Source: Affinibrenneria salicis
Lineage (GTDB): Bacteria > Pseudomonadota > Gammaproteobacteria > Enterobacterales > Enterobacteriaceae
Direction: 5' to 3'
Assembly (NCBI RefSeq): GCF_008710095.1
Contig: NZ_VYKJ01000014.1
Location: 1 to 64,000, forward strand
DNA: 64,000 bases
Notes under the pieces: model-generated
Told to the model about the DNA's origin: nothing
The model's database searches: none
The model's input: only the letters and a program-made list of their open reading frames with translations
In this document: positions 32,059 to 45,026 of the stretch, one piece after another
Layout: each line of letters opens with the position of its first letter
Numbering within the stretch: the first letter of the stretch is position 1
Made by a program: the position numbers and the translations under genes

Positions 32059-34620
32059 GTGAAGTTCGTAAAGTATTTATTTATTCTTGTCGTGGCTTGC
32101 ATCCTGCTGGGAGCCGCCTCGATATATGGCCTGTATCGTTATATCGAGCCCCAGTTGCCCGATGTCGCCACGCTGAAAGATATTCGGCTGCAAACGCCAA
32201 TGCAGGTCTTCAGCGCCGAGGGGGAACTGATCGCTCAGTTCGGCGAAAAACGCCGGATTCCTCTGCGGCTGGATCAGATCCCGCCCGAGCTGGTGCATGC
32301 CTTTATCGCCACTGAAGACAGCCGTTTCTATGACCACCACGGCATCGATCCGGTGGGCATCATCCGCGCGGCCTCCATCGCCATGATGTCCGGCCATGCC
32401 TCGCAGGGCGCCAGTACGATTACCCAGCAGCTCGCCAGAAACTTCTTCCTCAGCCCGGAACGCACCCTGATCCGTAAAATCAAGGAAGTGTTCCTGGCGG
32501 TGCGCATCGAACAGTTGCTGAGCAAAGACGAAATCCTTGAGCTGTATCTGAACAAGATCTATCTGGGATATCGCGCTTATGGCGTAGGCGCGGCCGCGCA
32601 CGTTTATTTCGGCAAATCCGTCGATCAGCTCACGCTGAGCGAGATGGCGATGATTGCCGGGCTGCCCAAAGCGCCCTCCACCTTCAACCCGCTCTACTCC
32701 TACGACCGCGCGCTATCGCGCCGCAACGTGGTGCTGGCGCGAATGCGCGATGAAAACTACATCACTCAGGCCCAGTACGATCAGGCGCGCAACGAGAAGC
32801 TGGAAGCCGACTACCACACGCCGGAAATCGCATTTTCCGCCCCCTGGCTGGCGGAAATGGTGCGTCAGGAAATGTTCAATCGCTATGGCGAAAATGCCTA
32901 TAACGACGGCTATAAGGTCTACACCACGGTGACCAGAAAGCTGCAGCTGGCCGCCCAGGACGCTCTGCGCAACAACGTACTGGCTTACGATATGCGACAT
33001 GGCTACCGCGGCCCCGAAAAGGTGCTATGGCGAGTCGGCGAAGCCGCATGGGATCGCAGCCGGATTATCGATACGCTGAAAAAACTGCCGGTCTACGGCC
33101 CGCTCATGCCGGCGGTCGTCACCCTGGCCGATGCGGACCAGGCCACCGCGCAACTGGCCGACGGCAGCAGCATTCAGTTGCCGATGGAAGGCATTCGCTG
33201 GGCGCGCGCGTACAAATCCGATATGCTGCAGGGCGCGATGCCGCGCCGGGCCACCGACGCCGTGCAGGCCGGTCAGCAAATCTGGGTGCGTCAGGTCGGC
33301 AACGTCTGGTGGCTGGCTCAGGTGCCGGACGTCAATTCGGCGCTGGTCTCTCTTAATCCGTCCGACGGCGCCGTGCGGGCGCTGGTGGGCGGGTTCGACT
33401 TCAACCTGAGCAAATTTAACCGCGCCACCCAGGCGCTGCGCCAGGTCGGCTCCAACATCAAACCGTTCCTGTACACCGCCGCCATGGATAAGGGCCTGAC
33501 GCTGGCCTCGATTCTCAACGACGTGCCGATTGCCCGCTGGGACGCCGGCGCCGGTTCCGACTGGCGGCCGAAAAACTCGCCGGCCGAATACGACGGTCCG
33601 ATTCGCCTGCGTCAGGGGCTGGGGCAGTCGAAGAACGTGGTCATGGTGCGCGCCATGCGCGCCATGGGGGTGGATTACGCCGCCGAATACCTGCAGCAGC
33701 GTTTCGGCTTCCCGGCGCAAAACATCGTGCATAGCGAATCGCTGGCGCTGGGCTCAGCCTCCTTCACCCCGCTGCAACTGGTGCGGGGATATGCGGTGAT
33801 GGTCAACGGCGGTTACCTGGTCGATCCCTACTTTATTACCAAAATCGAAAATGACACGGGCGAGGCCGTCTTCACCGCAACGCCGAAAGTCGTTTGCAAT
33901 AACTGCAATCTGCCCGTGGTCTACGGCGAATCGCAGCGCTCGCTGGTGTTGTCTGACGATAATACCGAGAACGTCGCCACATCGCGCGAGACGCCGCAGC
34001 CGGGCGTCGTGCCCGAACCGCGGATTGAGCCGGTGACGCCCGCCCAGGCGCAGCAAAGCGATTCGCAACCCTATGCGCCGCACGTGATCAGTACGCCGCT
34101 GTCCTTCCTGATCAAGGACGCGCTCAACTCCAACGTCTTCGGCGAACCTGGCTGGATGGGCACCGGCTGGCGCGCCGGCAAAGTACTGCAGCGTCGCGAC
34201 ATTGGCGGCAAGACCGGGACGACCAACAGTTCCAAAGATGCCTGGTTCTCCGGCTATGGCCCGGATATCGTGACATCCGTCTGGATAGGATTCGACGATC
34301 ATCGCCGCGCGCTCGGCCGCACCACGGTATCCGGCGCGCTCAAGGATCAAATATCCGGCTATGAAGGCGGCGCAAAGAGCGCTCAGCCGGCATGGGACGA
34401 CTTTATGAAAGTCGCGCTCGAAGGCGTACCGGAACAAAAACTGACGCCGCCGCCCGGCATCGTCAGCGTCACGATCGATCGCAGCACCGGTAAACTATCC
34501 GGCGGCGGGGGCAATAGCCGCAGCGAATACTTTATCGACGGCACCCAGCCGACGGAATATTCGGTGCACGAAGCCGGCACCACGCTAATGGATAATGGCG
34601 AAAGTCAGGAATTATTCTGA
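32059..34620 (+). CDS. mrcA: Penicillin-binding protein 1A
   Basis: 853 aa from the GTG at 32059 (GGAAG 7 nt upstream), which matches the E. coli N-terminus MKFVKYFLIL; a TTG further up is less likely. One membrane anchor (about 5-27), GT51 glycosyltransferase (about 55-230; EDSRFYDHHGIDPVGI, QGASTITQQLARN), OB-like domain, and transpeptidase with SXXK SNIKPF and KTGT in GGKTGTTNSS. Bifunctional peptidoglycan synthase. Confidence 0.98.
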   Translation: MKFVKYLFILVVACILLGAASIYGLYRYIEPQLPDVATLKDIRLQTPMQVFSAEGELIAQFGEKRRIPLRLDQIPPELVHAFIATEDSRFYDHHGIDPVGIIRAASIAMMSGHASQGASTITQQLARNFFLSPERTLIRKIKEVFLAVRIEQLLSKDEILELYLNKIYLGYRAYGVGAAAHVYFGKSVDQLTLSEMAMIAGLPKAPSTFNPLYSYDRALSRRNVVLARMRDENYITQAQYDQARNEKLEADYHTPEIAFSAPWLAEMVRQEMFNRYGENAYNDGYKVYTTVTRKLQLAAQDALRNNVLAYDMRHGYRGPEKVLWRVGEAAWDRSRIIDTLKKLPVYGPLMPAVVTLADADQATAQLADGSSIQLPMEGIRWARAYKSDMLQGAMPRRATDAVQAGQQIWVRQVGNVWWLAQVPDVNSALVSLNPSDGAVRALVGGFDFNLSKFNRATQALRQVGSNIKPFLYTAAMDKGLTLASILNDVPIARWDAGAGSDWRPKNSPAEYDGPIRLRQGLGQSKNVVMVRAMRAMGVDYAAEYLQQRFGFPAQNIVHSESLALGSASFTPLQLVRGYAVMVNGGYLVDPYFITKIENDTGEAVFTATPKVVCNNCNLPVVYGESQRSLVLSDDNTENVATSRETPQPGVVPEPRIEPVTPAQAQQSDSQPYAPHVISTPLSFLIKDALNSNVFGEPGWMGTGWRAGKVLQRRDIGGKTGTTNSSKDAWFSGYGPDIVTSVWIGFDDHRRALGRTTVSGALKDQISGYEGGAKSAQPAWDDFMKVALEGVPEQKLTPPPGIVSVTIDRSTGKLSGGGGNSRSEYFIDGTQPTEYSVHEAGTTLMDNGESQELF

Positions 34621-34625
34621 TGCGA

Positions 34626-34654
34626 ACCGCCCGGCGCAGGGAAGCGCGGGCGGT
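34626..34654. terminator. Possible shared mrcA/nudE terminator hairpin
   Basis: ACCGCCCG (34626-34633) pairs with CGGGCGGT (34647-34654) in the 54-bp gap between convergent mrcA and nudE. The stem is perfect but there is no T-run on either side, so the role is uncertain. Confidence 0.45.
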
Positions 34655-34674
34655 ATTCGTCTGTCGGCAGAGGA

Positions 34675-35226
34675 TCAGCGGGACAGCCAGCGCTGAGTAA
34701 GAAACAGCGCACTGATGTTGCGCGCCTCGCGAAAATCGGGTTCTTCCAGCAGCGCCAGCATATCCCGTACCGGCCAGCGTACCTGCGGCATCGGTTCAGG
34801 CTCATCGCCCTGCCGGCTTTGCGGATACAGGCCCTGCGCCACCACGATATTCATCCGGCTGGAGAAGTAGGAGGGAGCCATGGTCAGCGTGGTCAGCAGC
34901 TCCAATCGCTCAGCGCCAAACCCTACCTCTTCCATCAGTTCGCGGTTCGCCGCCTCAAACACCGTCTCGCCGGGATCGATTAACCCCTTCGGAAATCCCA
35001 ATTCGTATTGTTCGATGCCCACGGCATATTCGCGAATCAACAGCAGATCTTCACCCAGCATTGGAACGATCATGACAGCCTGCCGTCCTGACGGGCGCAT
35101 GCGTTCATACACCCGACGAGCGCCGTTGCTGAATTCAAGATCGACCGATTCCACATTAAACAAGCGCGAACGCGCCACTGTTTCTATACTAAGGATCCTG
35201 GGCTTTTGCAGGTTGTTATTCATCAT
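34675..35226 (-). CDS. nudE: ADP compounds hydrolase NudE
   Basis: 183 aa from ATGATG at 35226/35223 (GGAG best spaced for the second). Nudix box GLIDPGETVFEAANRELMEEVGF with the REXXEE core (about 90-112). Hydrolyses ADP-ribose, Ap3A, NADH. Convergent with mrcA and divergent from igaA, as in E. coli. Confidence 0.96.
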   Translation of the reverse strand: MMNNNLQKPRILSIETVARSRLFNVESVDLEFSNGARRVYERMRPSGRQAVMIVPMLGEDLLLIREYAVGIEQYELGFPKGLIDPGETVFEAANRELMEEVGFGAERLELLTTLTMAPSYFSSRMNIVVAQGLYPQSRQGDEPEPMPQVRWPVRDMLALLEEPDFREARNISALFLTQRWLSR

Positions 35227-35654
35227 GGCTCCATAGCGAGCGATCGCCAGAACGACAGCCTGCCTTCCCTGGGCGGCCAATAAACATGGCATCCACCCGC
35301 TATTAATAACGTGCCGTTGAACAGAAAGGAGGCTAGCTTTCTTTTTTGATCTTACTCACATTGTGCGTTAACCTGGTTGGTAACCGCAACTATCATGTTG
35401 GCAATTTCACGTAATTTTAACAAGAAATGTTAACTATTCACATTGAAAGATAAAGTAAAAAGTCAATAGCCGGGAAAAAAATTCAGATTTTCCTCATACC
35501 GGACACCCTGTCCAGCTGCTACCCTTCTGCCTCAGCCGGATAAAAGCGACTGTCATACTGACAACCAGCAACAGGGCGTTCTGATTATTATCACTTATTT
35601 AATTTTGCTAGTATCCGATCAACAGGGAGCCATTATCTTTTGTATGGAGATGAC
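35227..35654. other. nudE-igaA divergent intergenic region (428 bp)
   Basis: Noncoding, AT-richer than the surroundings between about 35340 and 35470 and near 35590-35620. Should hold both divergent promoters. I could not pick a confident -10/-35 pair. Confidence 0.4.
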
Positions 35655-37823
35655 ATGAGCACAACTCTGGTTACCGTATTGGCAGTGCTCTTCGCCGGTT
35701 TGGTGGCTGTCGGGTGCTTCACGGGCTATTCCCTGCGCCATCGTCTGCCCTTTACTCGTATCTTGTCTTCCGGCTCTTCGGCTTTTCGCCAGCTCACGCC
35801 CGAAGAGCGGATTGCCGTTGAGCGCTATCTGGCGCAGCGCGACAGCAATGGGCCGGTGGTGCGCACCGGTTACCGCCTGGCGCGCACGATGCAAAGCAAC
35901 CGCGTCTACCCAATGACTCGCGCTATTACGCGCTATAGCCTGACGGGAGAGTCGCCCAACAAGGCGCGTTATTACATCGATACGCAGGAAGTGGACCTGC
36001 CGCCATTCTGGGATAAATACATTACCCAGGATAATAACGTGGAAATCATCCAGACCGGCGCCACGCCGCTGGTGGTGTCGCTGAACGGCCACTCGATTAT
36101 CGACTACGTTAATGAACGGCCATTCGCCAGGCAGTCACAGGCGTCGCTCTCCGTGCCGCCGGCGTCCATTCATCAGACCAAAACGGAAGATCCGGTCGAA
36201 CTGGTCACGATCCGTAAGGAAACGCCGCAGGAACACGCGATATACCGTTCCGGCCGGTTAAAAGAGGCCGGTCTGCTGTGTGTTTCGCTGCTGTTGCTGC
36301 TGATTAGCCTGAATAGCCCTATCAGCCTGTTGCCCTGGCTGGTGGGCGCGTCGCTATTGCTGGCGCTCTGGAGCGGCTGGCAGATGTTAAGGCGGCCGTC
36401 CCGCCGCGAACTGCGCGAAATCCACTGCCTGCGCGGCACGCCCAAGTGTCTCGGCCTGTTTGGCGAATCGCGTCAGGAACAGGCCAGCAATATCTCGCTC
36501 GGCAATATCGATCTTATTTATCCGCCTCACTGGCAGCCGTGGGTCAGCCAGGACATCAATAAAAAGACCGATGTGGATATCTATCTCAGCCAGCACGTTG
36601 TGCGCCAGGGGCGCTGGCTGTCGCTGCATGAGGAAGTCAAACGCTTTCCTCTGCAGCGCTGGGGGAAAAACCTGGTGCTGGCCGGCGGTTCTCTGCTGAT
36701 GATGATTGCGCTGCTGATCTATGTTCCGCTCGGTTTACCGCTCAAGCTCAGCCTGGCCTGGCTACAGGGCGCGCAGAGCATTCAGGTTTCTCAGGTCGAC
36801 GCGCTGGAAAATAAAACGCTAAGCATCGGCGATACGCTGCAGATTCAGGGAACCGGCATGTGCTACGTGCCGTCAGGCCTGCACTATCCGGTCAGCCGGA
36901 CGGACTACGCCTTTACCCCGTTCGACTGTTCCGCCATCTACTGGAATAAGGCGGAACCGCTGCCGTTGCCGGAATCGGATATCATCGAAAAGACCGCCGC
37001 GTTGCTCAAAACGGTCAACGAACAGCTGCATCCTCAAATCGGCGACGGCGACAGAGTCAGCTCGCAGCTGGCCAGCGCCATCCAAAAATCAGGCATGATA
37101 TTGCTGAATGATTTCTCCGGTCTGGTGCTGAAAACGCAGGATCTGTGCAACCGTGCGGAGGATTGTCCGCGGCTGAAGAACGCGCTGGTGAATCTGGGCA
37201 ACGCGCCGGACTGGGATTCGCTGATTAATCGCGCCCGCTCCGGCACGCTCAACGGGATGAACGTCCTGCTGCGCCCGGTCAGCGCGGAGAATCTGGAGAT
37301 GCTGGTCAATAACGCGACCGATTTCTTTTTCTATCAGGAAATCAATCGCTCCGCCGACCTGCTGAATAGCCCGCCGCCCGGCGGTTTTCTAATCCGCAGC
37401 GATGAAGGCCGTCAGTTGGTCGCCCATCCGGCGCCGCCGATGCCGCTGCATGAATACACCGCCCCGCAGCAGTGGCAGGAACTGCAGCGGCTTTCGTCAC
37501 TGCTGCTGCAAACGCCATTCAGCGCGACCGGAGTGATCACGCAAATCACCACCGACGCCAACGGCACCCGCCATATCGATCTGCACAGCGAACCGGATGC
37601 CATTACCCTCTGGCGCCACCTGGGCACCTGTCTGCTGCTGCTGCTGTTGAGCATTATTTTTATGGTCAACGTCGCGCTGCTGGCTATCCGCTGGCGTAAA
37701 AACCGGCATCGCATGGCCGACATCCATGCCTGGTACGCCGGGCATTTCGCGTCTCAGAGCGTCATTCCACGCCTGCTCGGCGCGCATATCTTCAGTACGG
37801 GAAAGGGGCGGTCGGCAAAATAA
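35655..37823 (+). CDS. igaA: Rcs phosphorelay attenuator IgaA
   Basis: 722 aa from ATG 35655 with GGAG 5 nt upstream. Inner-membrane protein with hydrophobic segments near residues 5-25, two around 205-245, one near 340-360 and one near 655-675, with a large periplasmic domain between the last two. Conserved blocks LREIHCLRGTPK and VDIYLSQHVVRQGRWLSLH. Restrains RcsD so that the envelope stress system stays off; essential in relatives with intact Rcs. Confidence 0.96.
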   Translation: MSTTLVTVLAVLFAGLVAVGCFTGYSLRHRLPFTRILSSGSSAFRQLTPEERIAVERYLAQRDSNGPVVRTGYRLARTMQSNRVYPMTRAITRYSLTGESPNKARYYIDTQEVDLPPFWDKYITQDNNVEIIQTGATPLVVSLNGHSIIDYVNERPFARQSQASLSVPPASIHQTKTEDPVELVTIRKETPQEHAIYRSGRLKEAGLLCVSLLLLLISLNSPISLLPWLVGASLLLALWSGWQMLRRPSRRELREIHCLRGTPKCLGLFGESRQEQASNISLGNIDLIYPPHWQPWVSQDINKKTDVDIYLSQHVVRQGRWLSLHEEVKRFPLQRWGKNLVLAGGSLLMMIALLIYVPLGLPLKLSLAWLQGAQSIQVSQVDALENKTLSIGDTLQIQGTGMCYVPSGLHYPVSRTDYAFTPFDCSAIYWNKAEPLPLPESDIIEKTAALLKTVNEQLHPQIGDGDRVSSQLASAIQKSGMILLNDFSGLVLKTQDLCNRAEDCPRLKNALVNLGNAPDWDSLINRARSGTLNGMNVLLRPVSAENLEMLVNNATDFFFYQEINRSADLLNSPPPGGFLIRSDEGRQLVAHPAPPMPLHEYTAPQQWQELQRLSSLLLQTPFSATGVITQITTDANGTRHIDLHSEPDAITLWRHLGTCLLLLLLSIIFMVNVALLAIRWRKNRHRMADIHAWYAGHFASQSVIPRLLGAHIFSTGKGRSAK

Positions 37824-37877
37824 TTATGCTACCCTGAGGTGAATAACCTCAGGCATTTGACCGACCCCGGAGTTTCC

Positions 37878-38561
37878 ATGAATCCTCAACTTGACTGGCA
37901 GGCGATCGATACCGTCATTCTGGATATGGACGGCACGTTGCTGGATTTAGCCTTCGACAGCTATTTCTGGCTGCATCTGGTGCCTCAGACCATTAGCGAA
38001 CAGCGCAATATTTCGCTGCCGCAGGCCCAACAGTTGATTCATGATGAATACCATTCCGTGCAGCACACGTTGAACTGGTATTGTCTGGACTACTGGAGCG
38101 AACGCCTGGGGCTGGATATTTGCCGCATGACCAGCGAGACGGGCGTGCGGGCGCGTCTGCGCGACGACACGGCGCCGTTCCTCAACGCGCTGCGGCGCAG
38201 TAAAAAACGTACGATTCTGCTGACCAATGCGCACCCTCACAGTCTGGCGGTCAAAGTCGAACATACCGGGTTGGACCGACACCTTGATTTATTACTTTCC
38301 ACCCATACTTATGGGTATCCGAAAGAAAATCAGCGTTTGTGGCGCGATGTGCAGCGCCATACCGGTTTCGACCCGGACAGAACGCTTTTTGTCGACGATA
38401 GCGAACCGATTCTGGATGCCGCCAAATGCTTTGGCATTCGTTATTGTCTGGGCGTACGTAATCCGGATTCAGGCCAGCAGGAAAAAGAGTTCCTCCGGCA
38501 TCCATCCATGAGCGATTACCATACTCTGCTGCCGGCTCTGGAGCAGAGCGCCTGTCGTTGA
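37878..38561 (+). CDS. yrfG: HAD-family nucleotidase YrfG
   Basis: 227 aa from ATG 37878 (GGAG 6 nt upstream). HAD motifs: DMDGTLLDLAF (about 18-28), LLTNAHPHSLAVK, and DDSEPILDAAKCFG. E. coli YrfG acts as a GMP/IMP phosphatase. It follows igaA by 54 nt and precedes hslR by 18 nt, suggesting a common transcript. Confidence 0.95.
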   Translation: MNPQLDWQAIDTVILDMDGTLLDLAFDSYFWLHLVPQTISEQRNISLPQAQQLIHDEYHSVQHTLNWYCLDYWSERLGLDICRMTSETGVRARLRDDTAPFLNALRRSKKRTILLTNAHPHSLAVKVEHTGLDRHLDLLLSTHTYGYPKENQRLWRDVQRHTGFDPDRTLFVDDSEPILDAAKCFGIRYCLGVRNPDSGQQEKEFLRHPSMSDYHTLLPALEQSACR

Positions 38562-38579
38562 TAACCAGGAGAACGCGGC

Positions 38580-38987
38580 ATGAAAGAACACAACGCGACG
38601 GACGGCGCCATCCGTCTGGATAAATGGCTGTGGGCGGCGCGCTTTTACAAAACCCGCGCGCTGGCGCGCGAGATGGTGGACGGCGGTAAGGTGCATTACA
38701 ACGGCCAGCGCAGTAAACCAGGCAAACTGGTCGAGGTGAACGCGGAAATTAAACTGCGTCAGGGCAATGACGAACGCACCGTGATTGTACGGGCCATCAG
38801 CGGGCAGCGCCGGAGCGCCAATGAGGCGCAAACGCTCTACCAGGAAACGGCCGCCAGCGTCGCCAACCGGGAAAAAGTGGCGCTGGCGCGCAAAATGAGC
38901 GCGCTGACCATGCCGCATCCGGATCGTCGCCCGGATAAAAAAGAGCGCCGGACGCTCATCAAATTTAAATACAGTGACGCGGAATAA
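38580..38987 (+). CDS. hslR: Heat shock protein 15, ribosome-associated
   Basis: 135 aa S4-domain RNA-binding protein ([20 protein letters not shown], about 12-31). Hsp15 recycles 50S subunits carrying nascent chains. Lysine/arginine-rich C-terminus. Located between yrfG and hslO as in E. coli, ribosome site AGGAG. Confidence 0.97.
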   Translation: MKEHNATDGAIRLDKWLWAARFYKTRALAREMVDGGKVHYNGQRSKPGKLVEVNAEIKLRQGNDERTVIVRAISGQRRSANEAQTLYQETAASVANREKVALARKMSALTMPHPDRRPDKKERRTLIKFKYSDAE

Positions 38988-39012
38988 TCCGCGCCCGCAG
39001 CGAGAGATAATT

Positions 39013-39891
39013 ATGTCCACCCAGGATCAACTACACCGTTATTTATTTGAAAACCACGCCGTGCGGGGTGAACTGGTCACCGTGAGCCATACCTGGCAAC
39101 AGATTCTGGCTGACCACGACTATCCGGCGCCGGTGAAAACGCTGTTGGGCGATATGCTGGTTGCGACCAGTCTGCTGACCGCAACCCTCAAATTCAGCGG
39201 TGATATTACCGTGCAGCTGCAGGGCGACGGCCCGCTGAAACTGGCGGTCATCAACGGCAATAATCAGCAGGAAATGCGCGGCGTGGCGCGCCTGCAGGGC
39301 GAGATCGCCGCGGACAGTTCTCTGCATGAAATGGCAGGCAACGGCTATCTGGTCATTACCATCACCCCGGCCGACGGCGAGCGTTATCAGGGGGTGGTCG
39401 GTCTGGAAGGGGAAACTATCGCCGCCTGTCTGGAAAACTATTTCCTGCAGTCGGAACAACTGCCGACCCGCTTATTTATTCGTACCGGTGAGCAGGACGG
39501 CCAACCGGCCGCCGCCGGTCTGTTGCTGCAGGTGCTGCCGGCGCAGAACAGCAGCAGCGACGGTTTTGAGCACCTGGCGCAGTTGGCCGCCACGATTAAG
39601 GGCGAAGAGTTGTTCAGCCTGCCGGCCAACGAAGTACTTTACCGTCTGTTCCATCAGGAGCAGGTCACCCTGTATGAGCCGCAGGCCGTCTCTTTCCACT
39701 GCCATTGTTCGCGCGATCGCTGCGCCGGGGCATTGATGACGCTGCCGGACGAGGAGGTGAATGACATGCTGCAGCAGGACGGGCAAATCGATATGCATTG
39801 CGACTACTGCGGCAGCCATTATCTGTTTAGCCCATCCGATGTCGCCGCCCTCCGCCAAAGCCAGCAGCAGACGCCCGACGTTCTGCACTAA
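39013..39891 (+). CDS. hslO: Redox-regulated chaperone Hsp33
   Basis: 292 aa from ATG 39013, the E. coli length. The four zinc cysteines are in place: CHCSRDRC and CDYCGSHY (CXCX...CXXC). Cytoplasmic holdase activated by disulfide formation under oxidative stress. It starts 25 nt after hslR. Confidence 0.98.
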   Translation: MSTQDQLHRYLFENHAVRGELVTVSHTWQQILADHDYPAPVKTLLGDMLVATSLLTATLKFSGDITVQLQGDGPLKLAVINGNNQQEMRGVARLQGEIAADSSLHEMAGNGYLVITITPADGERYQGVVGLEGETIAACLENYFLQSEQLPTRLFIRTGEQDGQPAAAGLLLQVLPAQNSSSDGFEHLAQLAATIKGEELFSLPANEVLYRLFHQEQVTLYEPQAVSFHCHCSRDRCAGALMTLPDEEVNDMLQQDGQIDMHCDYCGSHYLFSPSDVAALRQSQQQTPDVLH

Positions 39892-40197
39892 ATCCGGCCA
39901 ATGCCGCGCCGTCGATGCGCGATTCGTTCGATACCCGGGGGCCTTCCTCCGGGTATCTTAATATCGGCGAATGCACTCTTTCAGGCGCTTCATGCGGCAA
40001 CGAACTTATATGTATGAAAATCCCGTCTGGCTCATCTTGTCGTTAACGAAAGATTGCCCGGCCTTCCTGTCTGGATCATAAATTCAGAATTATTATTAAC
40101 ACAGATATTGCGATTTATGATTGTTATCGCGGTTAATCGCGGCTGAATCCCTACAATTACTGTCAGTTCAATCTATAACAATTAAGGAGTAAGCGAC
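39892..40197 (+). promoter_or_regulatory. hslO-pckA intergenic region (306 bp)
   Basis: Contains a hairpin GATACCCGG/CCGGGTATC (39930-39938 with 39949-39957) near the hslO end, likely its terminator though only weakly T-rich afterwards, then an AT-rich stretch (40075-40190) that should contain the pckA promoter. yhgE, present here in E. coli, is absent. A clear CRP site was not seen. Confidence 0.5.
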
Positions 40198-41817
40198 ATG
40201 CAGAGAAATGGTATTACGCCTCAGATCCTCGCCGCTTATGGAATCCATAACGTCAGCGAAATTATTTATAACCCCGGATATGAACTGCTCTACCAGCAAG
40301 AAATCGATCCTGCCCTGCAAGGTTATGAACGCGGCACTGAAACCCGACTGGGCGCGGTCGCCGTCGATACCGGTATTTTTACCGGCCGCTCGCCCAAAGA
40401 TAAGTACATTGTCCGCGATGACGTCACCCGCGACAGCGTATGGTGGTCAGATCAGGGTAAAGGCAAAAATGACAACCACCCAATCAGCCAGGAAATCTGG
40501 AGCCATCTGAAACAACAGGTGGCGCAGCAGCTTTCCGGCAAACGTCTGTTCGTGGTGGATACCTTCTGCGGCGCCAACGCCGATAGCCGCCTGAAAGTCC
40601 GCTTCGTTACCGAAGTCGCGTGGCAGGCGCATTTTGTCAAAAATATGTTTATCCGCCCCACCGATGAAGAACTGACTCAGTTCGAACCGGATTTCGTGGT
40701 CATGAACGGCGCCAAATGCACCAACCCGCAGTGGCGGGAACAAGGGCTGAACTCGGAAAACTTTATCGCCTTCAATCTGACCGAACGTATGCAGCTGATC
40801 GGCGGGACATGGTACGGCGGCGAAATGAAGAAAGGGATGTTCTCGATCATGAACTACCTGCTGCCGCTCAAGGGCATCGCCTCCATGCACTGCTCGGCCA
40901 ACGTCGGCGAGAAAGGCGATGTGGCGGTTTTCTTCGGCCTGTCCGGCACCGGCAAGACCACGCTCTCCACCGATCCGAAACGCCAGCTGATTGGCGATGA
41001 CGAACACGGTTGGGACGATGACGGCGTATTTAACTTTGAAGGCGGCTGCTATGCGAAGACCATTAAGCTGTCGCCGCAAGCCGAACCGGACATCTATGGC
41101 GCCATCAAACGCGACGCGCTGCTGGAAAACGTGGTGGTGCGGGCCGACGGCAGCGTTGATTTCAACGACGCGAGCAAAACGGAAAACACCCGGGTTTCCT
41201 ATCCGATTTACCACATCCACAATATCGTGAAACCGGTATCTAAAGCGGGCCACGCCACCAGGGTGATTTTTCTGACGGCCGACGCCTTCGGCGTACTGCC
41301 GCCGGTTTCACGCCTGACCGCCACTCAGACGCAGTACCACTTTTTGTCCGGTTTTACCGCCAAACTGGCGGGCACCGAGCGCGGGGTCACCGAACCGACG
41401 CCGACCTTTTCGGCCTGTTTCGGCGCCGCGTTCCTGTCGCTGCACCCCACGCAGTATGCGGAAGTGCTGGTGAAACGGATGCAGGCCGCCGGCGCGCAGG
41501 CCTATCTGGTCAACACCGGCTGGAACGGGAGCGGTAAACGGATTTCCATTCAGGATACGCGCGGCATTATTGACGCCATTCTGAGCGGCGAGATCGATCA
41601 GGCGGAAACGCGCACCCTGCCGATTTTCGATCTGGCGATGCCCGTGGCGCTGCCCGGCGTCGATCCGGCCATTCTCGATCCGCGCGCCACCTATGCCGAG
41701 CCGGCGCAATGGCAGGAAAAAGCGGACGATCTGGCCCGGCGTTTTATCGCCAACTTTGATCAATACACCGATACGCCGTCAGGCGCCGCGCTGATCGCGG
41801 CGGGTCCGAAACTGTAA
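40198..41817 (+). CDS. pckA: Phosphoenolpyruvate carboxykinase (ATP)
   Basis: 539 aa (E. coli 540). Kinase-1a P-loop [11 protein letters not shown] (about 247-257), metal/oxaloacetate block [21 protein letters not shown] (first 20 residues or so) and the R65-type [10 protein letters not shown]. Gluconeogenic oxaloacetate to PEP. AAGGAG lies before the ATG. A terminator follows 155 nt downstream. Confidence 0.98.
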   Translation: MQRNGITPQILAAYGIHNVSEIIYNPGYELLYQQEIDPALQGYERGTETRLGAVAVDTGIFTGRSPKDKYIVRDDVTRDSVWWSDQGKGKNDNHPISQEIWSHLKQQVAQQLSGKRLFVVDTFCGANADSRLKVRFVTEVAWQAHFVKNMFIRPTDEELTQFEPDFVVMNGAKCTNPQWREQGLNSENFIAFNLTERMQLIGGTWYGGEMKKGMFSIMNYLLPLKGIASMHCSANVGEKGDVAVFFGLSGTGKTTLSTDPKRQLIGDDEHGWDDDGVFNFEGGCYAKTIKLSPQAEPDIYGAIKRDALLENVVVRADGSVDFNDASKTENTRVSYPIYHIHNIVKPVSKAGHATRVIFLTADAFGVLPPVSRLTATQTQYHFLSGFTAKLAGTERGVTEPTPTFSACFGAAFLSLHPTQYAEVLVKRMQAAGAQAYLVNTGWNGSGKRISIQDTRGIIDAILSGEIDQAETRTLPIFDLAMPVALPGVDPAILDPRATYAEPAQWQEKADDLARRFIANFDQYTDTPSGAALIAAGPKL

Positions 41818-41971
41818 GAATGAAAGGCGCGCGCAAGCGCGCTGAGGTCGCCGGCAACGTCGCCGATAAGCCCGGGTTTGCCGGGCCTGCCGCATCGGGG
41901 GCGCTCCGGCGGCTAACGCCGCGACGACTCTTCGCCGCGCGCTCCCGGAATCAACGTTGTCATCCGTCCGG

Positions 41972-41992
41972 GCGCGCGTAAGCGCGCTTTTT

Positions 41993-41994
<2 letters not shown>
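41972..41994 (+). terminator. Terminator between pckA and envZ
   Basis: GCGCGC (41972-41977), loop GTAA, GCGCGC (41982-41987) then seven T. It ends pckA transcription; its last bases touch the envZ stop codon. A sister hairpin with almost the same sequence but no T-run lies at 41829-41842, directly after pckA. Confidence 0.85.
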
Positions 41995-44085
<2,091 letters not shown>

Positions 44086-44408
44086 TATCATTCTCCCAAA
44101 GGCGTGATAGCCCAATGCAGATATTGTTCAGAAACACGCGAATAACTGACAGCCGTTTCTGGTATACGTCCGGGTAAAATTGTTACAAAGCATATAGAAA
44201 TGTCTTATTAACACCCGTCAGTCAGGCTCTGTCCGCTTACCTTGCCATAAACAAACGGCAGACCGCTATGTAAAGTGATGATGACGCCATACCCAATGAG
44301 CCTCGCCGCGCGAACACAACGGCCGGAGCAGAGCGCCGCCGTTGCAGCTTGAAAGAGGAAGGGCGTATAAGATAACCTGGTTATTTTCTTGTTGTCTTAG
44401 TGAATCCT
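44086..44408. promoter_or_regulatory. ompR-greB divergent region (323 bp)
   Basis: Noncoding; must contain promoters for ompB (minus) and greB (plus). The 44150-44230 segment is AT-rich. I saw no operator that I would assign with confidence. Confidence 0.4.
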
Positions 44409-44891
44409 ATGAAAACCGATCTCGTTACCCGCGAGGGCCATGAAGCCCTGCAGCAGGAGCTTAATTACCTCTGGAAAGAAAAACGTCCGGAGATTACCGA
44501 AAAAGTGGCCTGGGCGGCCAGCCTGGGCGACCGCAGCGAAAACGCCGACTATCAGTATAATAAACGCCTGCTGCGCGAAATCGACCGCCGGGTGCGTTAT
44601 TTGAGAAAGCGCCTGCAAGTCCTGCGTGTGGTGGATTATTCCCCGCAGCAGGACGGAAAGGTGTTTTTTGGCGCCTGGGTCGAAGTCGAAAATGAGCAGG
44701 GCGAGATGAAATGCTTCCGCATCGTCGGCCCGGACGAAATTTACGGTCGCAAAGACTATATTTCGATCGATGCGCCGATGTCGCGCGCTCTGCTGAAAAA
44801 AAGCGTGGACGATGAGGCGCTGGTCGACACGCCAACCGGTAAAAAACGTTGGTATATCAACAAAATTTCTTATCTCACGCCGCCTGAATAA
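44409..44891 (+). CDS. greB: Transcript cleavage factor GreB
   Basis: 160 aa from the ATG at 44409 (MKTDLVTREGHEALQQELNY); a GTG 9 nt upstream is in frame. N-terminal coiled coil with the catalytic acidic tip SLGDRSENADYQYN, C-terminal FKBP-like domain with the Gre signature YSPQQDGKVFFGAWVEVE. Rescues backtracked RNA polymerase. Confidence 0.97.
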   Translation: MKTDLVTREGHEALQQELNYLWKEKRPEITEKVAWAASLGDRSENADYQYNKRLLREIDRRVRYLRKRLQVLRVVDYSPQQDGKVFFGAWVEVENEQGEMKCFRIVGPDEIYGRKDYISIDAPMSRALLKKSVDDEALVDTPTGKKRWYINKISYLTPPE

Positions 44892-44929
44892 GCGCCTCGC
44901 CCCCTGCGAACCGCGTGGAAAGCGCCGGC

Positions 44930-44949
44930 CGCGCCGTATCGACGGCGCG
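44930..44949. repeat. Perfect inverted repeat between greB and olsF
   Basis: CGCGCCGT/ACGGCGCG with a 4-nt loop. There is no T-run, so it may be a weak greB terminator or an RNA structure in the olsF leader. Confidence 0.45.
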
Positions 44950-45026
44950 ACACCGATTTCCGTACTAACATAAATATGTCATCTCCATCGATTAAGTTGG
45001 CCCTGGTGAGCTACGGAGACCTGTAT